Assembly (NCBI GenBank): GCA_947085825.1
Contig: CAMTXX010000026.1
Span: 1-22,947, forward strand
Length of the DNA stretch: 22,947 bases
Direction of reading: 5' to 3'
Source of the DNA: JAOUFP01 sp947085825
Lineage (GTDB): Bacteria; Nitrospirota; Thermodesulfovibrionia; Thermodesulfovibrionales; UBA6898
Part shown: positions 1 to 6,340 of the stretch, one piece after another
Layout of the letters: each line of letters starts with the position of its first letter
Position numbering within the stretch: position 1 is the first letter of the stretch
Notes under the pieces: generated by a model
What the model was told of the DNA's origin: nothing
What the model saw: only the letters and a program-made list of their open reading frames with translations
Database searches by the model: none
Program-made: the position numbers and the translations under genes

Positions 1-16
1 AAGCGTCTGGTGCGAT

Positions 17-33
17 ACTTTTGCAAGAGCCTC
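17..33 (-). repeat. IS-end-like 17-bp repeat, copy 1 (inverted)
   Basis: The plus strand reads ACTTTTGCAAGAGCCTC, the exact reverse complement of GAGGCTCTTGCAAAAGT found at 9868-9884 and 13929-13945. With three flanking bases, 20 bp (AATGAGGCTCTTGCAAAAGT) are identical between this copy and the one at 9865-9884. The sequence resembles the terminal inverted repeat of an insertion sequence. Its orientation would place the element body to the left of the window. The family assignment is not supported by anything else visible. Confidence 0.6.
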
Positions 34-200
34 ATTAATTATTATTTATAATCAAAGCCTTTGCCTCACCCGCTGTGTCCAGTAGAAAATGTGGGACATG
101 GTCAGTACCTTAAGAGGGGGAACATGGAACCGTCCTGCTTTAAGTGAACTGAAACACAGTTACCCATAAATTTGTCGCAGACCCCTGTTGTGGCGGCAAC
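34..200. other. Intergenic stretch with no recognised gene
   Basis: This part of the 395-bp upstream region is AT-rich at its left side. It contains only a short minus-strand reading frame (about 52-159) without a convincing start or ribosome binding site. I see no tRNA, no rRNA and no clear terminator here. Confidence 0.5.
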
Positions 201-228
201 TTGACACAAACATGTAATAATGTATAAC
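201..228 (+). promoter_or_regulatory. Sigma70-like promoter for the export operon
   Basis: A perfect -35 box TTGACA (201-206) is followed after 16 bp by a -10 box TATAAC (223-228, 5 of 6 consensus bases). Transcription would start near 235 and run into kpsM. This is the best promoter-like match seen ahead of the export genes. It leaves a leader of about 160 nt before the kpsM start. Confidence 0.6.
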
Positions 229-299
229 ATTTAAATTGCTGTAACCCGCAGGGTATCTAAATTTGTAATTGTTTTTCGCATTGCGATTGCGACTTGCCC

Positions 300-355
300 G
301 CTGGCCTTCTTGTAAAGAAGGATTCCCGACAAGCCAGCTCCGAAAGCTTTCGGGA
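300..355 (+). repeat. Compound inverted repeats in the leader of kpsM
   Basis: Nested stems are visible. GCTGGC (300-305) pairs with GCCAGC (333-338). CCTTCTT (305-311) pairs with AAGAAGG (315-321) around a GTA loop. TCCCGA (324-329) pairs with TCGGGA (350-355). CCGAAAGCTTTCGG (340-353) is a perfect palindrome. Some of these pairings exclude each other, so alternative folds are possible. The block could be a REP-like repeat or a 5'-UTR structure ahead of the operon. Confidence 0.5.
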
Positions 356-395
356 CAGCAAAACTACAAGGAATTACAAGTTGATAGGCTGGATA

Positions 396-1175
396 ATGAA
401 CGAACGTTCCTCATTAACAATACAAAGATCAGTCATATTTGCACTATTTGTGCGTGAACTGAAGACCCGCTTCGGCGCTTACAGGCTCGGCTACTTCTGG
501 GCGCTCCTTGAGCCTCTTGCACATATTGCGGTGATCCTTGCAATATTTGGAAGGTCATCGCGGATTATTCCGGGCATTGACTTTCCTGTATTCCTTATCA
601 CAGGGCTTGTTCCGTTTTTCATGTTCAGAAACATTGTCTCAAGGCTAATGAGCGCAGTAGATGCAAATAAGGGGCTCTTTGACTACAAACAGGTGAAGGC
701 CATGGATGCAATGATGGCAAGGCTTATACTCGAAGGGATCATACATATCTTTGTCTATGTCCTGCTCATTTCATCAGCCGGATTGATCGGTTTTGACATC
801 AGAATTCATGACCCGCTTGGTTTAATCGCAATCTATGCGATTTTGTATCTCTTTTCATTTGGTCTTGGAATCATTGCCTGCATTACAAGCGCCCTTTTTA
901 ATGAATCAAAGAAATTCATACCCATCCTGATGCACCCGCTGTATTTTATTTCAGCCGTACTATTTCCGATGAGCCTTATCCCTCAGCAATACCAGAAATG
1001 GCTCCTGTGGAATCCGTTGGTCCATGTAATGGAACTTTCGCGCACAAGCTTTTTTGCCTCCTTTGATACAAAAACAGGCAATATCTTTTATCTTCTGGCA
1101 TGGACTGTTTCCGCCCTTATTCTGGGGCTTTCACTCTACCGGTTAAAGAGGACAGAGGTGCTGGCATCGGCATGA
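396..1175 (+). CDS. kpsM: Polysaccharide ABC exporter permease, KpsM family
   Basis: Inner-membrane permease of an ABC-2 type exporter that moves finished polysaccharide out of the cytoplasm with KpsT. The 259-residue protein matches the usual length of about 258. It has the conserved N-terminal block RELKTRFGAYRLGYFWALLE, then FPVFLITGLVPFF, the amphipathic 'ANKGLFDYKQVKAMDAMMAR' segment, and the late PLYFISAVLFPMSLIPQQY and LLWNPLVHVMELSR motifs, all typical of KpsM/BexB/CtrC. About six membrane segments are apparent. The start at ATG 396 matches the family N-terminus. An in-frame TTG at 381 has a better-placed AAGGA (368-372) and would add five residues. The frame is open further upstream (ATG 294), but that would extend through the leader repeats and is not favoured. 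Its stop overlaps the kpsT start by 4 bp. Confidence 0.93.
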   Translation: MNERSSLTIQRSVIFALFVRELKTRFGAYRLGYFWALLEPLAHIAVILAIFGRSSRIIPGIDFPVFLITGLVPFFMFRNIVSRLMSAVDANKGLFDYKQVKAMDAMMARLILEGIIHIFVYVLLISSAGLIGFDIRIHDPLGLIAIYAILYLFSFGLGIIACITSALFNESKKFIPILMHPLYFISAVLFPMSLIPQQYQKWLLWNPLVHVMELSRTSFFASFDTKTGNIFYLLAWTVSALILGLSLYRLKRTEVLASA

Positions 1176-1858
1176 TCGAACTAAGAGACATAACAAAGTC
1201 CTATAAAACAAAACTGGGCAGAAAATACGTATTCAGGGGTCTCAATGCCATTTTCCCTGAAGGAAAGAACATAGGCATCCTCGGACCAAACGGCGCAGGC
1301 AAGTCAACCCTCTTGAAATTAATAGGAAAAATAGACTTTCCCGACAGCGGAAAAGTGATTACACAAAAGAAAATCTCATGGCCTGTGGGCCTCTCAGGCG
1401 GTTTTCAGGGAAGCCTTACAGGCAGGGACAATGTGAAATTTGTCTGCAGAATATACGGGGCAAACGGCGATATTGGCGACAAAATTGCTTTTGTCCAGGA
1501 ATTTGCAGGTATAGGAGATTATTTTAATTTGCCTGTCAAAACATATTCAACCGGAATGAGGGCAAGGCTGGCCTTCGGGCTTAGCATGGCCTTTGACTTT
1601 GATTATTATCTTGTGGATGAAGTAACAGCAGTTGGAGACAGATTTTTTAAGGAAAAGAGCCATGCGCTCTTTTCAGAGAAGCTCAAAAAATCAAACATTA
1701 TCATGGTCTCACATCAGATAGAAAAGCTTAAACCTTACTGTGATGTTGGTGTTGTGGTAAACGAAGGGAATCTCCAGGTATTTGATAATTTAAAGGACGC
1801 TATTAAATTTTACAGAGACATTAAGATTATGATACCTAAGCAGGTAGATAGTCTGTAG
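1172..1858 (+). CDS. kpsT: Polysaccharide ABC exporter ATPase, KpsT family
   Basis: ATP-binding subunit that powers polysaccharide export on the cytoplasmic face of KpsM. The 228-residue protein shows Walker A GPNGAGKST (residues 38-46), the signature stretch STGMRARL (126-133), Walker B YYLVDE with catalytic Glu150, and the switch His181 in VSHQ. It lacks the C-terminal carbohydrate-binding domain of Wzt-type O-antigen ATPases, which fits a KpsT/BexA/CtrD role. The ATG at 1172 overlaps the kpsM stop (ATGA), so translation is probably coupled. A longer open frame from 1100 lies inside kpsM and is not needed. The nearest downstream gene is the small four-helix-bundle gene, not kpsE. Confidence 0.94.
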   Translation: MIELRDITKSYKTKLGRKYVFRGLNAIFPEGKNIGILGPNGAGKSTLLKLIGKIDFPDSGKVITQKKISWPVGLSGGFQGSLTGRDNVKFVCRIYGANGDIGDKIAFVQEFAGIGDYFNLPVKTYSTGMRARLAFGLSMAFDFDYYLVDEVTAVGDRFFKEKSHALFSEKLKKSNIIMVSHQIEKLKPYCDVGVVVNEGNLQVFDNLKDAIKFYRDIKIMIPKQVDSL

Positions 1859-1886
1859 GTGTTTAGGTGGATAGAGGAGAATAACT

Positions 1887-2270
1887 ATGCGAGATCACAC
1901 AAAGCTTAGAGCATTTGAACTGGCCGATGAAGTTGCGATCCTCACCTATCGCGAATCAAGGAATTTCCCCAAAGACGAAATGTACGGATTGACCTCGCAA
2001 ATGAGAAGATCGGCTGTATCGGTCCCATCGAACATAGTGGAAGGATGTGCGCGTGAAAGTCAGACTGAGTTTCTCCGTTTCCTTGAAATCGCGTTTGCAT
2101 CTCTAAGGGAATTGCGCTATCAGTTCGGCTTGTCGAAGCGTTTAGGATACTTTGATGAAAACAGTTTTTCCGGCTATGACTCAAAACTTTTAGAGACTGA
2201 AAAGGTGTTGGGGGCATTGTTTCGTTCTTTGCGCAGTCCTAACAGACTACAGTCTAAACAACCTGAGTAG
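1887..2270 (+). CDS. Four-helix-bundle protein, S23/23S rRNA intervening-sequence family
   Basis: A 127-residue protein of the family first described from intervening sequences in 23S rRNA genes. Visible hallmarks are the N-terminal 'LRAFELADEVAILTYRESRNFP', then YGLTSQMRRSAVSVPSNIVE-G, the 'TEFLRFLEIAFASLRELRYQ' helix and a C-terminal helix. The length is typical. A good GAGGAG lies at 1875-1880 ahead of ATG 1887. It sits between kpsT and kpsE, 28 bp after one and 9 bp before the other, on the same strand, so it is probably co-transcribed. The function of free-standing members is not settled. It may be an accessory of no direct export role that entered the operon. There is no sign of rRNA sequence around it. 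Confidence 0.85.
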   Translation: MRDHTKLRAFELADEVAILTYRESRNFPKDEMYGLTSQMRRSAVSVPSNIVEGCARESQTEFLRFLEIAFASLRELRYQFGLSKRLGYFDENSFSGYDSKLLETEKVLGALFRSLRSPNRLQSKQPE

Positions 2271-2279
2271 TTACAAGGC

Positions 2280-3380
2280 ATGAATATAAAAGAGATTATC
2301 AGGATAAAATGGAACAGCGCCTTCTTATGGATGGTTGTTATACCTGTGCTTATTGCCGGCATTTACTATACATTCATAGCATCTGAAAGATATGTGAGCG
2401 AATCAAAGCTGATAGTCAAACAGACAGGCGAATCAAATACAGGCTCTTTCAGCCTTGCCCTCTTTGGCGCAGGCAATCTCGCACGGGAAGACGCCCTTTT
2501 CTTAAAAGAATACATCCATTCATTTGACATGCTTGACTTTCTTGATAAGAAATTCAAACTCCGTCAGGCGTATCAGGATAAGGGCATTGATTTTATATCC
2601 AGGCTCCCATCAGAGGCCTCCCGCGAGGACTTTCTTGAATATTACCGCAAGCATGCAGAAGTAAATTTTGACGAGATTTCTTCTGTAATCACACTCCGTG
2701 TGCAGGCCTTCAAGCCCGAGTTTGCGCAACAACTGAATCAGGCAATTGTTGAGCAGAGTGAACGCTTCATAAACGCCATTTCCCATAAAATTGCCGGGGA
2801 GCAGATGCTGTTTGTAGAACAGGAATTGGCCCGTACAAAGGACAGGCTGAAAGGGGCGCAAAACAGGATGCTCGGATTTCAGAATGTGCATCATGTCCTT
2901 GACCCTGTGGAGCAGGCAAAGGCAATGGCAGGGTTTATCACCCAGATGGAAACAGGCATTGCAGCTCAGGAGGCGGAACTCAAAAACCTCCTCACCTATT
3001 TGAATGAAGACTCCTATCAGGTCATTGCGCTTAAAAACAAGATTGAGTCTCTGAGGCAGCAGATTGCAAAGGAAAAGGAACGCCTTTCAGGCAGCGACAG
3101 CAACCGGTTGAATAAGATATCGGCAGAGTTCCAGGAACTCAGGTTTGATACGGAATTCATCACCGATATCTATAAAGCCACATTATCTGCCATGGAAACC
3201 ACGAGGGTGGAAGCCTCAAAAAAACTTAAAAACCTTGTTGTCCTGGCATCGTCTACTATGCCTGAAGAGGCGGAATATCCAAAACGGGCATATATACTTG
3301 CTACGATGTTCGTAGTCCTCATGCTCGTATACGGCATAGCGCGCCTTACTGTGGCAACTATAAAGGAGCATAGAGAATGA
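2280..3380 (+). CDS. kpsE: Capsule export inner-membrane protein, KpsE/CtrB/BexC family
   Basis: Periplasm-spanning adaptor of the polysaccharide co-polymerase (PCP) type that couples the KpsMT transporter to the outer-membrane channel. The 366-residue protein has an N-terminal membrane segment (about residues 13-32), the RYVSESKLIVKQ block after it, and a long coiled-coil periplasmic region (roughly 165-275, rich in E, K, Q and L). It also has the family motif PEEAEYPKRAYI just before a second membrane segment (about 341-361), and a short basic tail. The start at ATG 2280 agrees with family N-termini, although the AAGG at 2275-2278 is very close. The last four bases overlap the kpsD start (ATGA at 3377), which implies coupled translation. 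Confidence 0.92.
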   Translation: MNIKEIIRIKWNSAFLWMVVIPVLIAGIYYTFIASERYVSESKLIVKQTGESNTGSFSLALFGAGNLAREDALFLKEYIHSFDMLDFLDKKFKLRQAYQDKGIDFISRLPSEASREDFLEYYRKHAEVNFDEISSVITLRVQAFKPEFAQQLNQAIVEQSERFINAISHKIAGEQMLFVEQELARTKDRLKGAQNRMLGFQNVHHVLDPVEQAKAMAGFITQMETGIAAQEAELKNLLTYLNEDSYQVIALKNKIESLRQQIAKEKERLSGSDSNRLNKISAEFQELRFDTEFITDIYKATLSAMETTRVEASKKLKNLVVLASSTMPEEAEYPKRAYILATMFVVLMLVYGIARLTVATIKEHRE

Positions 3381-5023
3381 GACAAGAGCCAAAGCAGAGA
3401 AGCAGAACAGCAGCCAACAGTAGGCCGGACGGAGCCGGACAGCAGAGCGGTAGTTCTAAAATAAAATATTTTAAATTTCTTAATAGACTGTTGCTCTATT
3501 GCGCTGTTGCTCTACTGCTCTGCTGTTTTGCCTCACCAGCCAATGCCAATGTATTTGGCTCTCAGATGTTCACAGGCAAATTCAGCGCCGAGCAGTTCAG
3601 CGGATTCAATCCAAATTATCAAATCTCAATAGGGGACAAGATAACTGTCCGTATGTGGGGCGCATTTACATTTGAGGGAACACTGACTGTTGACCCGCAG
3701 GGCAATGTCTTTATTCCCAATGTTGGACCGGTAAATATCCTCGGCGTCAGAAACGCTGAATTAAATTCGCTTGTGGAAGCAAATATCCAGAAGGTCTACC
3801 GCAGCAATGTAGGAGTTTATGCAAGCCTTGAGGCAGCCCAGCCTGTAAAGGTGTTTGTAACAGGTTTTGTGAAACAGCCGGGGCTTTACGGAGGGCTTTC
3901 CTCTGATTCCGTCCTCTATTATATGGATAAGGCGGGAGGCGTTGACCCGGACAGGGGAAGTTTTATTGACATTGCGGTTATGCGTAACGGACAGGTGCGT
4001 AAAAATATAAATCTATATGAATTTCTCCTTCACGGAAAATTAGAGCTTATTCAAATGGCTGACGGAGACACCATTGTGGTTGGACCAAGAAGGCATACTG
4101 TATTAATCACAGGAGAGGCGCATAATCCGTATCGGTTTGAATTTGTAACACCACAGATAAAGGCATCTGATGCCCTGTCATTTGCAAGGCCGAAGCCCGG
4201 CGCAACGCATATAAGCATAGTTCGCAAGCAGGGGATGGAAAAAACCAGCGAGTATTACTCTTTGGATAAGATTGACGGCGTGATGTTAAATGACGGAGAT
4301 GAGGCGGCCTTGCTTGCAGACAGGTTTCCCGGAACCATACTGGTGCGTGTAGAAGGCGCCCATTCAGGCGAATATGCCCTCATACTCCCTTATGGAGCAA
4401 CAATGAATGATGTGCTTTCCCGTATTGCTCCTAATATTCGCTCCAATCTTGAGGCTGTTCAGCTTTTCAGAAAATCCGTTGCAGTCCGGCAGAAAGAGAT
4501 GCTGCTTGCCTCGCTCCAGACCCTTGAGACCCATGTACTTACCGCCCGCTCTGCCACGCAGGATGAGGCATCTTTACGGACTAAAGAAGCCGAGATGGTA
4601 ATGAAATTTGTAGAACGTGCTCGAAACATAGAACCCAAAGGACAGATTATTTTAGGGTCTAAAGAAGAGGCTGTAAAAACCCTCATGGAAGATGGGGATA
4701 TTATACGGATACCTGAAAAAAATTCTCTCGTTATGGTCCATGGCGAGGTATTGTTTCCCAATGCAATCCTGCATATAGACGGCAAGGATGCAGACTATTA
4801 CATAGAGCAGGCAGGCGGATACACGCAGAACGCAGACAAGGCAAGGACTATAGTGCTTCACCAGAGCGGCGCATTTGCAGAAGGCGACTCTGCAAGGGTG
4901 AAAGCAGGGGATGAAGTGCTGGTGCTGCCGAAAGTGGAAGTTAAGAGCATAGAGATAGCAAAGGGTATTACCCAGATACTCTACCAGCTTGCCATAGCGG
5001 CAAAGGTGGCGTTGGGGTTGTAG
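3377..5023 (+). CDS. kpsD: Outer-membrane polysaccharide export protein, KpsD/Wza-type (OPX)
   Basis: Outer-membrane or periplasmic export channel protein that works with KpsE. The length of 548 is close to E. coli KpsD. A signal peptide hydrophobic core spans residues 35-51, with likely cleavage after ANA (residue 57). There is no standard lipobox. The polysaccharide export domain follows (ISIGDKITVRMWGAF, about 83-97). Three SLBB-like repeats come next, beginning near VFVTGFVKQPGLY, VLITGEAHNPYRF and VMVHGEVLFPNA. The C-terminal amphipathic stretch is IAKGITQILYQLAIAAKVAL. The n-region before the signal core is unusually long (about 33 polar or basic residues) and the DNA there is repetitive, so the true start may be later. 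No internal ATG lies before the signal core, although a TTG does (3491). The gene overlaps kpsE by 4 bp and ends 2 bp before the next gene. Confidence 0.92.
   Translation: MRQEPKQRSRTAANSRPDGAGQQSGSSKIKYFKFLNRLLLYCAVALLLCCFASPANANVFGSQMFTGKFSAEQFSGFNPNYQISIGDKITVRMWGAFTFEGTLTVDPQGNVFIPNVGPVNILGVRNAELNSLVEANIQKVYRSNVGVYASLEAAQPVKVFVTGFVKQPGLYGGLSSDSVLYYMDKAGGVDPDRGSFIDIAVMRNGQVRKNINLYEFLLHGKLELIQMADGDTIVVGPRRHTVLITGEAHNPYRFEFVTPQIKASDALSFARPKPGATHISIVRKQGMEKTSEYYSLDKIDGVMLNDGDEAALLADRFPGTILVRVEGAHSGEYALILPYGATMNDVLSRIAPNIRSNLEAVQLFRKSVAVRQKEMLLASLQTLETHVLTARSATQDEASLRTKEAEMVMKFVERARNIEPKGQIILGSKEEAVKTLMEDGDIIRIPEKNSLVMVHGEVLFPNAILHIDGKDADYYIEQAGGYTQNADKARTIVLHQSGAFAEGDSARVKAGDEVLVLPKVEVKSIEIAKGITQILYQLAIAAKVALGL
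3439..3526 (+). repeat. Inverted and direct repeats in the 5' end of kpsD
   Basis: ACAGCAGAGCGGTAG (3439-3453) is the near-exact inverse (14 of 15) of CTACTGCTCTGCTGT (3512-3526). Within the right arm, CTGTTGCTCTA occurs twice (3488-3498 and 3504-3514). These repeats encode part of the n-region and the hydrophobic core of the signal peptide. Confidence 0.6.
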
Positions 5024-5025
5024 AT

Positions 5026-6300
5026 ATGAAGGTTTTGTTCATTTCTCACACAAAACACAGAAGACAGCTTTCCCTTGATGCAGCAACCCGTTATCGTTGT
5101 CTTAACCCTGCGAAAGGTCTGAACCGAATGGGACACGCAGCGGATGTCTGTGCCCTACAGGACTTTAAAAAGGATTACGTTTACTGGTATGATGCATTTA
5201 TCTTTCACAGGCCATTCTACAACAGAAAATTAGAGAATATGCTCTCTCTTATGGATAGATGTCGTAAACTCTATTTAGCTGACTACGACGATCTGATCTT
5301 TGACCCTGAAAATGCCCTCCATTCACCCTTATATATGACAGAACAGTCCTCGGAAAAAATTTTATTAGACATCTATAAAAATAACCTCAAAGCGCTTAAA
5401 CTCTTTCAATTTGTGACAGTTTCAACCGCTCCTTTAATGGAAGAGGCTCAACGGTCTCATCCCGATGCAAAGGTGGAGCTGATACACAATGGTCTTTCAG
5501 AGAGGTGGGTAAAAAAGGGCATTGATAGTGAAGTGTCAGGAGCCGGGCGGAATGGGTTGAAAAAGAAAATGATCGCCTACTTTCCAGGTACAAACTCCCA
5601 TAACTACGATTTCAAGGTGGTAGAAGATCACCTGGCAAGTTATCTCGCAAAAAGAAGGAATATCTCCCTTTTTATTGTTGGCCCTCTTAAGTTCAGAAAA
5701 GAGCTATTCCCTGAACAAAGGCTGATAACTGCTGAGGCCGTTCCTTATAGAGAATTGCACTCCCTGATCAGATCAAGCTGGGTCTCGATAGCCCCTTTGC
5801 ATGATAATAAATTCAACCGATGCAAGTCAGGTCTGAAGTTCTTCGAGTCTGCGGCATTCGGTATTCCCTCTGTTGTTTCACCAATAGCCGACATGTTACG
5901 CTTTGATGGATCCGGCATCAGATTTGCCCACAAACATGAAGATTGGAGTGATGCCTTCGACTTCTTCCTGGACGATGAATCATATTTAAAGATATCTAAG
6001 CAAGCACAAGACTACACACTGAAAAACTGCATGTCAATGCAGCAAACAGAAAGACTCCTTAAATTTATTGAAAATTTATGCGCTGAGCGTGTCAGCGCAA
6101 CTGAGGCTTCGTGTATCGATAATAAAGGGAAGAGACATAAAGACACTTACTATGACAGCAGTATTCAGATTTTTTTTAGATCGAAAAAAGACGCCATTGA
6201 ACGAAAACTCAGAAAGCTTCGCCGCGACCCACAGAGATTTTTCCTGGATTCCAGGCATAAACCGTTAAAAGTATTCGAAAAACTTATGAAATGGCGATAA
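5026..6300 (+). CDS. Glycosyltransferase, GT-B fold (GT1/GT4-like)
   Basis: Cytoplasmic glycosyltransferase of 424 residues. The N-terminal half opens with MKVLFISH, contains a YRCLNPAKGLNRMGH segment and has the YLADYDDLIFDPE motif. The C-terminal half contains YFPGTNSHNYDF, an FIVGPL strand and the donor-binding region CKSGLKFFESAAFGIPSVVS (about residues 266-285, two acidic or polar positions typical of GT4). The whole domain is recognisably related to residues 459-800 of the 1247-residue protein at 10002. The last 40 residues form a very basic tail with RKLRKLRRDPQRFFLDS, similar to tails I recall from other capsule enzymes and possibly a membrane or complex tether. Start ATG 5026 follows kpsD by 2 bp, so it belongs to the same transcript. 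Donor and acceptor cannot be told. Confidence 0.85.
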   Translation: MKVLFISHTKHRRQLSLDAATRYRCLNPAKGLNRMGHAADVCALQDFKKDYVYWYDAFIFHRPFYNRKLENMLSLMDRCRKLYLADYDDLIFDPENALHSPLYMTEQSSEKILLDIYKNNLKALKLFQFVTVSTAPLMEEAQRSHPDAKVELIHNGLSERWVKKGIDSEVSGAGRNGLKKKMIAYFPGTNSHNYDFKVVEDHLASYLAKRRNISLFIVGPLKFRKELFPEQRLITAEAVPYRELHSLIRSSWVSIAPLHDNKFNRCKSGLKFFESAAFGIPSVVSPIADMLRFDGSGIRFAHKHEDWSDAFDFFLDDESYLKISKQAQDYTLKNCMSMQQTERLLKFIENLCAERVSATEASCIDNKGKRHKDTYYDSSIQIFFRSKKDAIERKLRKLRRDPQRFFLDSRHKPLKVFEKLMKWR

Positions 6301-6340
6301 ATAATTGATAAAGCGACATCAAAAACTCAGGGTTTTATGA

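Noticed and set aside
52..159. Short minus-strand frame ending LTMSHIFYWTQRVRQRL
   Set aside because: About 35 codons without a plausible start or ribosome binding site. It may be a fragment of a dispersed repeat but cannot be supported as a gene.
294..395. N-terminal extension of kpsM from ATG 294
   Set aside because: It would translate the inverted-repeat leader. KpsM homologues begin near the ATG at 396 and no ribosome binding site precedes 294.
1887..2270. A 23S rRNA gene with an intervening sequence
   Set aside because: Only the S23-type protein is present. Flanks are protein-coding export genes with no rRNA sequence.
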